A DNA stretch of 64,000 bases from Eubacterium_G segne (GCF_014287775.1 NZ_JACOOZ010000001.1:372001-436000); one strand, 5' to 3'. Counted from the first letter of the stretch, positions 32,833 through 42,122 are shown. Notes: generated by a model from the sequence alone, not told the origin. Translations and numbers: made by a program.

Positions 32833-32943
32833 TTAAAACTCTTCATATATAAATGCCGGTGCTGATGAATCCTGAGATAAAATAAAATATCCCCAGATTA
32901 TCATAAATATAGCATAGAAAAATATTATCTTTCCCACAAACAT
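32833..32943 (-). CDS. dltX: DltX small membrane protein of the D-alanylation system
   Basis: The 36-residue peptide (MFVGKIIFFYAIFMIIWGYF...) has one membrane span and ends PAFIYEEF. The FIYxEF C-terminus is the conserved signature of DltX, which passes D-alanine between DltB/DltC and DltD in teichoic acid modification. It begins 10 nt after dltD. The start is uncertain: the ATG has only a close AAGG, and a GTG two codons later sits better. dltX lies at the 3' end of the operon here, not the 5' end as in Bacillus and lactobacilli. Confidence 0.75.
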   Translation of the reverse strand: MFVGKIIFFYAIFMIIWGYFILSQDSSAPAFIYEEF

Positions 32944-32953
32944 TGCCTTGTCA

Positions 32954-34126
32954 TTATTTTTTATCCTGCTTATAAAAGTTGTAAATCCGCTCATTAAAAT
33001 ATACCAGTCCTTTCAATGCCAGATGACTATCATCCTCGAACATATAATCATCATATTCCATAGATGTTAAATCAGCTAATTTCACATTATTATTTTTTGC
33101 AAAATTCCGTACTGCACCATAAAGTTCATCTCTCTTTGCCTTAGGGAAATTAGTGTAATCTGCCCACTTGGCATTAAGGGGCTGCATAACCATCATTACA
33201 TCTATATTTTCCTGTCTGCAAATATCTATAAAACATTTAAGGTCGTCAAATTCCATGGAATCTGACGTATACTGCAGGTCTTTAAATGCTTTCTTTTTTA
33301 CCTTCTCTTTGTAATTTTTATTGTAAATCCTGTCACTCATTCCAAAACGGTTATGACCTGATTTCTTCTCACCACGCTTTACCGCCTTTTTGTATAATTT
33401 ATTCCAATGGGTTATCCGGTCTTTTCCACCCTCATTGGTGTCATTGCTGTACCCCTTTACAACAGATGCAATGTATAGCTTTGTATCTGCCTTGTAATTA
33501 GCCAGTGCACTGTGAACATTTTTTCTTACCGTATCAATAACATTTCCGTTATTATCCCTGTACCATTTTATGTCCTGCCTAATGTTTTTCCACATTGTAG
33601 GATTTTCGTCTGTCAGTTCCTTTATTCTCTTAATGACGTAGTCCTTTGTTTCGTCACTAATTTCTTTATTTTTAAGAAATGCTATCATATTGGTTTCTGA
33701 ATACATTGAGCCAAAGGCATCCTTTCTGAAACCATATGACTTAAACCATTGAGGTGATACACTTATTACCACCTTTTTCCCTTTAAGTTCCTGACCTATG
33801 GAGCCTAGAATTATGGCATGTCCTAAGCTTTGAAAACCGCCCTTTCCAATAAACACCGGCTTTATGTCACTGTTCTTATAAATGCTGTCGGCATGGAAGC
33901 CTGAGCGTTGACAGTGTTTTAATTCCGACGAACCAAAAACAGCAAAAACATTATCGTTATCTACTAATTTTTTCATTCCGTCATTGCACCCAAATTTTGT
34001 GGTGCTAATCCATGTCCCATATCTTATGTTGTAGGCAGGTATGCCGTTTTTTGTGGCAATTCCTACCCCGGTTATGGTAACTAAAAACATAATAAATGCA
34101 ATTCCCATTGCCTTAATGTTTTTCAT
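32954..34126 (-). CDS. dltD: DltD, teichoic acid D-alanyl transfer protein
   Basis: The 390-residue protein has an N-terminal signal anchor (residues 5-24) and an SGNH-like extracellular domain with VFGSSELKH (catalytic Ser about residue 65) and a late DDSHLALKG block carrying Asp and His. DltD completes D-alanine transfer to teichoic acid outside the membrane. It lies 15 nt after dltC. Length is normal. Confidence 0.92.
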   Translation of the reverse strand: MKNIKAMGIAFIMFLVTITGVGIATKNGIPAYNIRYGTWISTTKFGCNDGMKKLVDNDNVFAVFGSSELKHCQRSGFHADSIYKNSDIKPVFIGKGGFQSLGHAIILGSIGQELKGKKVVISVSPQWFKSYGFRKDAFGSMYSETNMIAFLKNKEISDETKDYVIKRIKELTDENPTMWKNIRQDIKWYRDNNGNVIDTVRKNVHSALANYKADTKLYIASVVKGYSNDTNEGGKDRITHWNKLYKKAVKRGEKKSGHNRFGMSDRIYNKNYKEKVKKKAFKDLQYTSDSMEFDDLKCFIDICRQENIDVMMVMQPLNAKWADYTNFPKAKRDELYGAVRNFAKNNNVKLADLTSMEYDDYMFEDDSHLALKGLVYFNERIYNFYKQDKK

Positions 34127-34141
34127 TGTAATCTACCTCTG

Positions 34142-34372
34142 TTATTTCTTTTCTTCTACTAAAGCAATAATTTTGTTTGCTGTATTTACCTGACTTCTTA
34201 CTACCTCTGATGGAGATATTACTACTCCAAGTTCATCTTCAATCATAGCTAACAACTCAGCAAATGCTAATGAATCCATAAGTTCTTCCTCAAATAAATC
34301 CATATCTAAATCTTCTCTTACTACATCATCGTCACATACTTCTTCTAATAAATCTAAAACTTTCTCTTTCAT
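34142..34372 (-). CDS. dltC: D-alanyl carrier protein
   Basis: The 76-residue acidic four-helix carrier has MDSLAF with the Ser that receives 4'-phosphopantetheine (about residue 34). DltA loads D-alanine onto this arm and DltB uses it. The start follows AAAGGACATGTG; spacing to dltB is 40 nt. Confidence 0.93.
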   Translation of the reverse strand: MKEKVLDLLEEVCDDDVVREDLDMDLFEEELMDSLAFAELLAMIEDELGVVISPSEVVRSQVNTANKIIALVEEKK

Positions 34373-34412
34373 TTCACATGTCCTTTCTAACTCTAAAACT
34401 TTTTATTTATAT

Positions 34413-35558
34413 TTATATAAGATGTCCTGAGAATATCAGGAATCCAAACATCACAAGATTAATTGTTACTGTCCATGACAGAACATAATACCATTTTTTC
34501 TTTTTATTTCTCCTATAGAATTTTGATTTCTTCTGATAAATTTCCGTCAGTGCCAAAAGTATTCCATGGTACAAACCATATACTATGTAACACAGGCTAA
34601 GTCCGTGCCACACACCCATAACAAACATATTTATAATGAAGCCCACTGAGGCTGTTGTCAGTCTGGTTTTAAAACGCTTTTTCTTTGTGGATGAAATAAT
34701 AAATCTGGTAAATATAAAATCCCTGAACCACTCTGACAAAGATATATGCCACCTTGCCCAGAAATCCTTCATATCCTTACTTATAAAAGGCTTGTTAAAG
34801 TTGTCCGGCACCTTAACTCCCAGCATATATCCGCATCCCACTGCCATAAGGCTGTAGCCTGCGAAATCAAAAAACATATATATTCCATAGGTGTATGCAT
34901 AAGCAATTTCATTTAATACCGTAGGCTCTACCACCTGCATCATAACCTTGTAAGCCAGGTCTGCCAACACAAATTTATATACAATACCTACAAAGAATTT
35001 TTCCAATCCTTTTCCAAATAATTCAAGATATTCACTTCTCTTATAGGCTTTCTGTATATCTCCCTCAAATCTTCTGCTTCGGTCAATGGGGCCACAGCTG
35101 AATGTTGGGAAGAAAATCAGAAATGCCGTAAAATCTGAAACAGAAATGTGCTCTATAACTCCGTCATACATTTCTATTATGATTTGAACCACTCTGAAAG
35201 TTAAATATGATATTCCAATAAACTGAAACCACCCAAGACCTTTAAAGGCATCCAGTTCATTTAGTTTACATAACGCAAGGGGTACAATTGTCAGAAAAAC
35301 AAACAATCTGTATATCCACAGCACCCTGCCTTTTTTTCTTATTTGCTCATAAATCTTAACTAATGCAAGTTCTATAAGGAAATAAATTACAAAATAAATT
35401 AATGCTGCCGGTGTATCTATAAGCACCAGTGTTATAAACAGGACAGAAACTGCTATATCGTACCACTTAAGTGTTTTTTCACAAAGTCCGATTATAAGGG
35501 CAATTACCAAAACCGGTATTAACATTGTGAAAAAAAATTCTCCTGAAAAAAAACTCAT
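34413..35558 (-). CDS. dltB: DltB, MBOAT-family D-alanyl transferase
   Basis: The 381-residue multi-span membrane protein has the MBOAT core FWARWHISLSEWFRDFIF and the catalytic His within VMGVWHGLSL. It transfers D-alanine across the membrane from carrier DltC. Its ATG overlaps the dltA stop (TAATG), ensuring coupled translation. Confidence 0.93.
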   Translation of the reverse strand: MSFFSGEFFFTMLIPVLVIALIIGLCEKTLKWYDIAVSVLFITLVLIDTPAALIYFVIYFLIELALVKIYEQIRKKGRVLWIYRLFVFLTIVPLALCKLNELDAFKGLGWFQFIGISYLTFRVVQIIIEMYDGVIEHISVSDFTAFLIFFPTFSCGPIDRSRRFEGDIQKAYKRSEYLELFGKGLEKFFVGIVYKFVLADLAYKVMMQVVEPTVLNEIAYAYTYGIYMFFDFAGYSLMAVGCGYMLGVKVPDNFNKPFISKDMKDFWARWHISLSEWFRDFIFTRFIISSTKKKRFKTRLTTASVGFIINMFVMGVWHGLSLCYIVYGLYHGILLALTEIYQKKSKFYRRNKKKKWYYVLSWTVTINLVMFGFLIFSGHLI

Positions 35559-37090
35559 TACAAAAGACCTCCAAGATATTTTCTGTCAGCCTTACCATTA
35601 ATGTTCATTGGTATTTCTTCAACATATTTAACCTTCTTAGGTATCATATACACAGGAAGGATTTCCTTTAACTGCTTTTTAACCTCTCTTCCAAACTCAC
35701 TTGGAGTTTTTCCGTCAAGATTTCCTGTAACAAAAGCTGTAAGGCTTCTTACTTTTCCTTCTTTCATATTAGGTAACACCACTGCATGGCTTATTTGAGG
35801 AAGTCTTAACATGTTGTTTTCAATATCTTCCACTTCAATTCTATATCCGTTTAATTTTACCTGAAGATCAATTCTTCCATTGTAATAAAGCTGTCCGCCA
35901 ATCTTGTATCCTGCATCTCCCGTATGGTATCCACGATACATTTTTTCTTCTCTTTCACAGGTGAAAAAGGCTTTTTCGGTAAGGTCATCTCTTTTAAAAT
36001 ATCCTGTACTTACAGTATCACCTATTATAATAATTTCTCCCTGCTCGCCTTCAGGAAGGCTGTTTCCCTGTTCGTCATGTATTTCAAGCCATGTGCCTTT
36101 CTTCTCATGTCCTACCGGAAGTGATTTTCCTTTAGCCATGGTTTCTTCTAACAATTCAGGTGTAATCAGCACATCTGATACTGCTACAGTAGATTCTGTA
36201 GGCCCATATGTGTTAATAATTTTTACATCCGGAAATCTCTCCTGTAATTTCTTTGTAGTGGATGTTGTAAGCACCTCTCCACAAAATAAAAATACTTTAA
36301 GATTCGGCATCATTGTGCTACAGAATTTCTTATCTGCTAAACACATATCTGCAAAGGACGGCGTTGAAACCCACACATTGAGATTCGCCTCTTCAAAATG
36401 ATTAAACATTACATTGTAATCTTCCTGCATTTTCTTTGTTAATGTATGAAGGGTTCCGCCTAAAGCTAAACAGGTGTACAAATCCATTACTGATAAATCA
36501 AAGGAAAACGGTGCCTGATTACCAAAGTTAAATATTTCATTTTCCTTTACCTCGCCACATAATGTAACAGACCAGTCTAAATAATTGTTAAGGCAGTCAA
36601 AGGTAATCTGAACTCCCTTTGGCTTTCCTGTGCTGCCGGATGTGAAAATAATATAATATGTATCATCTGGCTTTACCCAATTTTCCACCTTGGCAGTTTC
36701 TTCTTCCTTCTCTATAATTTCCTTTATCTTGTCTAAATTTATTACATTTTCATTATCTAGTGTGATGTCTCCCTCCACCTGAAAAATAACCTCAGGCTCA
36801 ACACATTCCACTGTTGCCTCAACCCTTGTGTCAGGAATTGAAATGTCCTGGGGACAATATGCCTTTCCTGCCTTAACACATGCAAGAAAGCACACAATCA
36901 TATATGGATTTTTATGTCCGTATACAATTACAGGTGTTTTAGTATCACCATAATTTCTATATATCCATGCAGCAAGCTTATCTGAATAAGCATCCAGCTG
37001 ACCATAAGAAAGACAGGAATCGTCACTTTTAATAGCTATCCTGTCTCCATTTTCTGTTGAAATTTTTTTAATTTTTTTTAAAATATTCAT
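35558..37090 (-). CDS. dltA: D-alanine--D-alanyl carrier protein ligase
   Basis: The 510-residue adenylation enzyme has core motifs YIIFTSGSTGKPKG (A3, phosphate loop), NTYGPTESTV (A5), YHTGDAGYK (A7) and NINGKADRK at the C-terminus (A10 Lys). It activates D-alanine with ATP and loads it onto DltC. It is the first gene of dltA-B-C-D-X, behind a near-consensus promoter and a CiaR-like repeat. D-alanylation lowers surface negative charge and confers resistance to cationic peptides. Confidence 0.94.
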   Translation of the reverse strand: MNILKKIKKISTENGDRIAIKSDDSCLSYGQLDAYSDKLAAWIYRNYGDTKTPVIVYGHKNPYMIVCFLACVKAGKAYCPQDISIPDTRVEATVECVEPEVIFQVEGDITLDNENVINLDKIKEIIEKEEETAKVENWVKPDDTYYIIFTSGSTGKPKGVQITFDCLNNYLDWSVTLCGEVKENEIFNFGNQAPFSFDLSVMDLYTCLALGGTLHTLTKKMQEDYNVMFNHFEEANLNVWVSTPSFADMCLADKKFCSTMMPNLKVFLFCGEVLTTSTTKKLQERFPDVKIINTYGPTESTVAVSDVLITPELLEETMAKGKSLPVGHEKKGTWLEIHDEQGNSLPEGEQGEIIIIGDTVSTGYFKRDDLTEKAFFTCEREEKMYRGYHTGDAGYKIGGQLYYNGRIDLQVKLNGYRIEVEDIENNMLRLPQISHAVVLPNMKEGKVRSLTAFVTGNLDGKTPSEFGREVKKQLKEILPVYMIPKKVKYVEEIPMNINGKADRKYLGGLL

Positions 37091-37180
37091 ATCACTAATC
37101 CCTTTGTAAAATATATTTGTGCCTTAAAAAAGGTAAGTTTTTTCAATGATGATACAATTGTACTATCTTGGCTAATACAA

Positions 37181-37241
37181 ACTATACAACTTATACATAT
37201 TAATTACAAGTGTTTTTTTATTAAGATTTCATTAAGATTTC
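37181..37241 (-). promoter_or_regulatory. dlt promoter with CiaR-like direct repeat
   Basis: TTGTAA (37204-37209) and TATAGT (37181-37186) are 17 bp apart on the minus strand. Ten bp upstream of the -35, ATTAAG-N5-ATTAAG (37220-37236, plus strand) is followed by a second ATTTC. This matches the NTTAAG-N5-WTTAAG consensus of the streptococcal response regulator CiaR. 11-bp-period direct repeats suit any OmpR-type regulator. Confidence 0.65.
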
Positions 37242-37332
37242 TTTACAATTATTAATATTTCCGCAATCTATCATATATTTAAGTGGCTGACATAATCTGT
37301 TTTGTCCCATAATTTGTATTTAATTCCATAAA

Positions 37333-37376
37333 AAATGCCTTATTAAAAGATAGATAATCATTTTAATAAGACATTT
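37333..37376 (-). terminator. Terminator of the pot operon
   Basis: A 16-bp stem (AAATGTCTTATTAAAA with TTTTAATAAGGCATTT, one mismatch) is followed by a T-run on the minus strand, about 45 nt after the potCD stop. The rest of 37091-37420 holds only the dlt promoter. Confidence 0.85.
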
Positions 37377-37420
37377 ATTATTTTAAACTTATGAATTACT
37401 AATTTTGCCCTATATTTCCA

Positions 37421-39298
37421 CTAATGTGATTTAACCTTAGTCCAAAGACTTGCACAGTATTCCTTTATATCCTGTTTCCTATCTTTAAATTCTTCATTCT
37501 TCTCATTAGACGTATCCGGTGCACATCCGGGATTTCCCTTATATTCATCATCCCTGAAATGTTCGTATACAGACTTCACACCACTGTCATATCCAATATA
37601 TCTTGTATTTTCTAAAGCCACATCCTCCTGTAAAAAGTAATTAATATATTTATGGGCTAATTCAGTATTTTTGCAATTCTTAGTAATAATCATTGCATCA
37701 ATCCACACATTTGAACCCTGATTTGGTACAAAAAATCCCATATTTTCATTTTCGGAAATTATATATGCACCATCTCCGGAATACACAACCGCCATATCTT
37801 TATTGCCGGAAATCATGTTATCCATAACATCATCTCCAACATATACCGGTTTCATAGTTTTCTGCTGGTCTATCAGCCAATTGTATGCCTCATCTAACTG
37901 GGATTTTTTATCTGTATTCATGGAATATCCCAGTGCCTTAAGAGCCACCATTAAGGAGTCCCTTTCTGAGTCATACATATAAATTTTGCCGCTATACTTT
38001 TTGTTCTTTAAAATATCCCATCCCTCAGCTAAATCCTTCTCATCTACCTTAGTTTTGTCATAGACAATACCTACTGTTCCCCAGTAATATGGCACGCCGT
38101 ACTGACTACCTTTATCAAAGCTGTTTTCAAGAAGGGAAGGAATAATCTTATCCTTGTTGGTTATAAGATTCCAATCTATCTTCTGAAGATAATCCTCGCT
38201 AATTAACCTTTCAACCATGTAATCAGAAGGGATAATAACATCATATTCCGCACCGCTTTGAATTTTGGTATACATGGTTTCGTTAGAATCAAAGGTTTCG
38301 TAAACAACATCACAGTTGTTCTCTTTCTCAAATCTGTCTATTAACTGTGGGTCAACGTATTCTCCGCTGTTAAAAACCCTAAGTACCGGTCTGCTGCTTA
38401 TATTGTTAAATCTTACTACACAAAATACTGCAACACCTACTACCGCAACGGCACTAACCACTGCCACCACGCGCTTCCACACTCCTGTTGCAGCACTTGC
38501 CTTCTCAACATTTTGCCCTCTTTTCTTCTTATAAATGGCAGGTATTACATTTATAACCACCAGTACCACAACAATAAGTAAAATAAGAAGAGTTGACAGT
38601 GCGTTTATAGTCGGGTTGGTTCTCTTTGACATGTTGTACACAACTATGGAAATGTTTGACACCCCATTTCCTGTTACAAAGTATGAAACCACAAAATCAT
38701 CCATTGACATTGTAAAGGCAAGGAGCATTCCCGCATAAATTCCCGGTTTTAACATTGGAATAATTACCTTTGTTAATGCCTGAAATGGTGTTGCCCCTAA
38801 GTCCATTGCCACGTCTGCCAGATTATGATCCATGCTTCTTACTTTTGGATATACACTGATAATAACGTAAGGGGTACAAAATGCTATATGTGCCAAAAGC
38901 ATGGTAATATAGCCTCTTTCCATTCTAACTGACGTAAATAAAATCATCAGTCCTATAGCCGTAACTATATCCGGATTCATTATGGGCATATTATTTACGT
39001 TAAGAAGCCATTCCTTAAGCACTTTTCTGCTTTTTGACAAACCGATGGCTGTTATTGTTCCAAGAATGGTGGATACCACCGTGGCAATTAACGCAATACT
39101 TATGGAAACGTATACTGCTGATATTATGTTGTTATCTGTTAAAAGCTTCCTGTACCATCTAAGGGAAAATCCTGCAAAGTTGGTAAGGGATTTTGATGAG
39201 TTAAATGAGAAAAACATTGTCACCAAAATCGGCAGATAAAAAAACACAAACATTAATGTAATGTATAATTTTGAGCCTATGGAGATTTTCTTTTTCAT
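37421..39298 (-). CDS. potCD: Fused polyamine ABC permease and substrate-binding protein (PotC-PotD)
   Basis: The 625-residue product joins two normally separate proteins. Residues 1-262 are a PotC-type permease with six spans and the ABC-contact EAA-like loop DVAMDLGATPFQALTKVIIP. A seventh span (about 271-293) re-enters the membrane, placing residues 297-625, a PotD-type spermidine/putrescine-binding protein (VLRVFNSGEYVDPQLID, then YGVPYYWGTVGIVYD), outside. Tethering the receptor replaces a lipoprotein anchor. The start overlaps potB by 4 nt. Confidence 0.9.
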   Translation of the reverse strand: MKKKISIGSKLYITLMFVFFYLPILVTMFFSFNSSKSLTNFAGFSLRWYRKLLTDNNIISAVYVSISIALIATVVSTILGTITAIGLSKSRKVLKEWLLNVNNMPIMNPDIVTAIGLMILFTSVRMERGYITMLLAHIAFCTPYVIISVYPKVRSMDHNLADVAMDLGATPFQALTKVIIPMLKPGIYAGMLLAFTMSMDDFVVSYFVTGNGVSNISIVVYNMSKRTNPTINALSTLLILLIVVVLVVINVIPAIYKKKRGQNVEKASAATGVWKRVVAVVSAVAVVGVAVFCVVRFNNISSRPVLRVFNSGEYVDPQLIDRFEKENNCDVVYETFDSNETMYTKIQSGAEYDVIIPSDYMVERLISEDYLQKIDWNLITNKDKIIPSLLENSFDKGSQYGVPYYWGTVGIVYDKTKVDEKDLAEGWDILKNKKYSGKIYMYDSERDSLMVALKALGYSMNTDKKSQLDEAYNWLIDQQKTMKPVYVGDDVMDNMISGNKDMAVVYSGDGAYIISENENMGFFVPNQGSNVWIDAMIITKNCKNTELAHKYINYFLQEDVALENTRYIGYDSGVKSVYEHFRDDEYKGNPGCAPDTSNEKNEEFKDRKQDIKEYCASLWTKVKSH

Positions 39299-40125
39299 TT
39301 GTCACCTCCATTTTCTTCCGGATCAATCTTTTTCATTAATCCCATCATTGCCAATATTATTATTGCAAGAATAACTGATATTGCACTTCCGAAATTCCAG
39401 TCTCCCACGGAAATAAACTGGTTTTCAATAAGGTTACCAATTAATACAAACTGATGTCCTCCTAACAATACCGGAATTACGAATGATGATATGGATAACA
39501 AAAATACCATGGTAACACCACTTATAACTCCAGGAAGGGACAACTTAAGTATAACCTTCGTAAAGGTCTGAAATTTATTTGCTCCCAAATCTCCTGCTGC
39601 TTCTACCAATGAATGATCCATTTTGGCTAATGACGTATGAATAGGTATAACCATAAAGGGAAGCAGGTCACATACCAATCCCATAATAACCGAGAAATTG
39701 GTGTACATCATAGTTACCGGATTAAGTCCTATGGCTTTTAATAACGTATTCACTATTCCGTTGTCTGAAAGAAGGCTAATCCACGCATATGTCCTAAGCA
39801 GGGTGTTAATCCACATAGGAATTGTAACTAAAAGTATTAAAATATTTTGTATTTCATCATTAAATTTCGATATTATATATGCCATGGGATACGCCAAAGC
39901 AAGGCATATCACTGTGGTTATCAGTCCCATTTCCAATGATTTTACAAATACATTAAGGTAAACCGGGTCTGATATTTTTTTGAAATTATCTAATGTAAAA
40001 TGTATCGTAATAAGGGAATTATCCCCTGTGGTTACGGAATATAGCACAACTAATACAAGGGGAAGTGCTATAAGCAAAAACGACCATAACACATAGGGCT
40101 TTACCAGTCCTTTGAAATGCTGCAT
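39295..40125 (-). CDS. potB: Spermidine/putrescine ABC transporter permease
   Basis: The 276-residue permease has six spans and the EAA-like coupling loop VEAAGDLGANKFQTFTKVIL (about residues 171-190). It pairs with the permease half of PotCD to form the membrane channel. It starts 9 nt after potA and overlaps potCD by 4 nt. Confidence 0.92.
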   Translation of the reverse strand: MQHFKGLVKPYVLWSFLLIALPLVLVVLYSVTTGDNSLITIHFTLDNFKKISDPVYLNVFVKSLEMGLITTVICLALAYPMAYIISKFNDEIQNILILLVTIPMWINTLLRTYAWISLLSDNGIVNTLLKAIGLNPVTMMYTNFSVIMGLVCDLLPFMVIPIHTSLAKMDHSLVEAAGDLGANKFQTFTKVILKLSLPGVISGVTMVFLLSISSFVIPVLLGGHQFVLIGNLIENQFISVGDWNFGSAISVILAIIILAMMGLMKKIDPEENGGDK

Positions 40126-40134
40126 AGCTACCTC

Positions 40135-41178
40135 CTAATTTTCCATTTTGTGCATAACCTGAATATCATAAGGGTCTATGGTAAGACCTATTTCAATTCC
40201 CAACTCGATATTTTCCGTAGTATGCACCTTATAATTTCTGTATTTGCACTGCACCAGATACTCATAATGAACACCTTTAAAAATTTTTGACACAACCTTT
40301 CCTACAACTTTGCCCTCTTCCGGTGCCACTATATCCATATCTTCCGGTCTTAAAACTACCTCAATTTCCTCGTTATCCTTAAATCCCTTGTCAACACATT
40401 CCCACATTACATCATCAAACTTAACAAGGCAGTCCTTTATCATATTTCCTTCAATAATATTGGATTCTCCAATAAATTCCGCCACAAATCTGTTTTGTGG
40501 TTCGTTGTAAATATCAATGGGGGTGCCTATCTGCTGAATAACTCCGTCGTTCATTACAACTATTGTATCAGACATGGTAAGAGCTTCCTCCTGGTCGTGA
40601 GTTACAAATATAAAGGTTATGCCTACTTCCTTTTGAATTTTTTTAAGCTCCGTCTGCATATCCTTTCTAAGCTTCGCATCAAGGGCACCTAGTGGCTCAT
40701 CAAGAAGTAAAATCTTTGGTTCATTAACCAAAGCCCTTGCAATGGCAACTCTTTGCTGCTGCCCTCCTGAAAGGCTTGTTACATCCCTTTTCTCATATCC
40801 TTTAAGACCTACTAATTCAAGCATTCTCTTCACTTTTTTATCTATTATATTTTTGTCTGTCTTTTTTAAATTAAGACCGAAAGCTATATTGTCGTACACA
40901 TTTAAAAATGGAAAAAGGGCATATTTCTGGAATACAGTGTTGATTTCTCTTTTATATGGTGGAATCTTTGAGATATCCTTACCACTTACTAACACCTGTC
41001 CGTTACTTGGCTCTTCAAAACCGCCTATTATTCTGAGAATTGTGGTTTTTCCGCAACCACTTGGCCCTAAAAGTGTAAGAAATTCATTTTCATAGATATT
41101 TAAGTCAATTCCTCTTAAAACCTGTTGTTCCCCAAAGTTTTTTGAAATATTCTTAAGTTCAATAATTGTATTTCCCAT
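40135..41178 (-). CDS. potA: Spermidine/putrescine ABC transporter ATPase
   Basis: The 347-residue ATPase is counted from the ATG with GGAGG 5 nt upstream; an in-frame ATG 22 codons earlier (at 41244) has a weaker AAAGG. Walker A is GPSGCGKTT, the signature LSGGQQQR and Walker B ILLLDEPLGALD. A C-terminal TOBE domain follows (about 260-345). It powers polyamine import with PotB and PotCD. Confidence 0.93.
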   Translation of the reverse strand: MGNTIIELKNISKNFGEQQVLRGIDLNIYENEFLTLLGPSGCGKTTILRIIGGFEEPSNGQVLVSGKDISKIPPYKREINTVFQKYALFPFLNVYDNIAFGLNLKKTDKNIIDKKVKRMLELVGLKGYEKRDVTSLSGGQQQRVAIARALVNEPKILLLDEPLGALDAKLRKDMQTELKKIQKEVGITFIFVTHDQEEALTMSDTIVVMNDGVIQQIGTPIDIYNEPQNRFVAEFIGESNIIEGNMIKDCLVKFDDVMWECVDKGFKDNEEIEVVLRPEDMDIVAPEEGKVVGKVVSKIFKGVHYEYLVQCKYRNYKVHTTENIELGIEIGLTIDPYDIQVMHKMEN

Positions 41179-41242
41179 TTTTGCCTCCTTTTTTAATAGT
41201 ATTGTCGTCTTTTCATTAGCCGGCTGATTATTCAAAGATTTC

Positions 41243-41294
41243 ATCTAAAAACCTTTATCTAAAAACCTTTATCTAAAAACTTTCATCTAAAAAC
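41243..41294. repeat. Four 14-bp tandem repeats between the regulator and potA
   Basis: ATCTAAAAAC begins at 41243, 41257, 41271 and 41285, exactly 14 bp apart, with the linker CCTTT or a one-base variant. The last copy contains the regulator's stop codon. On the sense strand each unit reads AAAGGTTTTTAGAT or nearly so, so each carries a ribosome-site-like AAAGG and a TAG. Copy number may vary by slippage. Confidence 0.8.
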
Positions 41295-41820
41295 TTGGTG
41301 GACTGCTTATCCACAACACTTTTGCACCGTTTTTTGATTTAAGATAATGCTTATATTTTGCCTCGTAGTAAAATGATTCACCTTTTTTTGCCTTAAATGA
41401 ACGGTTTCCCAAAACTATCTGCACCGTTCCTGACAACACATACCCAAACTCTTCTCCCTCATGGGGATTATCCGGGTATGTAGCTCCACCTGCTTCTAAT
41501 GTAAGAAGTATAGGCTCCATTATGTTTTTCTGGGCATTTGGTATTATCCACTGAATATTATTTTTTAACTCTTCATCTGTTTTTTCAAAATAATCTTCCT
41601 TTGAGAAAACTATCTGCTTGTCCTCATCGTCACTAAAAAAATGCTTTAAATCCGTGCCTAAACACTGCAACACATCTATTAATGTGGCAATAGATGGGGA
41701 TGTGAGATTATTCTCCATTTGTGAAATAAATCCCTTTGACAATTCTGACCTGTCTGCCAATTCTTCCTGTGTCAGCCCGTTGGCAATTCTTAATTCTTTT
41801 ATTTTGCTTCCTATATCCAT
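41287..41820 (-). CDS. XRE-cupin transcription regulator of the polyamine operon
   Basis: The 177-residue protein has an N-terminal XRE helix-turn-helix (residues 6-60, GLTQEELADRSELSKGFISQ) and a C-terminal cupin (about 105-177, PHEGEEFGYVLSGTVQIVLG). This PuuR-like architecture is common next to Pot transporters, where the cupin is thought to sense polyamines. It is the first gene of the unit with potA, potB and potCD. A perfect inverted repeat covers its transcription start region. Confidence 0.88.
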   Translation of the reverse strand: MDIGSKIKELRIANGLTQEELADRSELSKGFISQMENNLTSPSIATLIDVLQCLGTDLKHFFSDDEDKQIVFSKEDYFEKTDEELKNNIQWIIPNAQKNIMEPILLTLEAGGATYPDNPHEGEEFGYVLSGTVQIVLGNRSFKAKKGESFYYEAKYKHYLKSKNGAKVLWISSPPSF

Positions 41821-41854
41821 TATATAACTTAATTACCTTCCTTAGTTTTCATAA

Positions 41855-41919
41855 ACTAAACAAAAAGTTTAGTATTTCTAACCCTAGAATACTATATAAA
41901 AATATGGTGGGAATGTCAA
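41855..41919 (-). promoter_or_regulatory. Promoter and operator of the polyamine operon
   Basis: TTGACA (41914-41919) and TATAGT (41891-41896) are 17 bp apart on the minus strand. Just downstream, ACTAAAC-N5-GTTTAGT (41855-41873) has perfect 7-bp arms around an A-run. This location fits autorepression by the XRE-cupin protein. Confidence 0.75.
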
Positions 41920-41930
41920 TATAATTGTGG

Positions 41931-41966
41931 TGGGATGTGAAATTATTTTTGGGATGTGAAATTATT
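41931..41966. repeat. Two 17-bp direct repeats upstream of the polyamine promoter
   Basis: TGGGATGTGAAATTATT occurs at 41931-41947 and 41950-41966, 19 bp apart. It lies 12 bp upstream of the -35 on the minus strand, where an activator or repressor could bind. It might also be a chance local duplication. Confidence 0.4.
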
Positions 41967-42122
41967 GTGTGGTCGGTTGGATTTGTCTTTTCAAGTTTTT
42001 CAATGGTACCCTGTGGAGAGTTGCGTGGAATTTTAGTGCTTCCAACTGCTTTTGGACAGTTGGTTTTTCATTTTCAAACTTTCCAACCGTCCCCCACAGA
42101 AAAATAAGTTATTTTGCCATCA

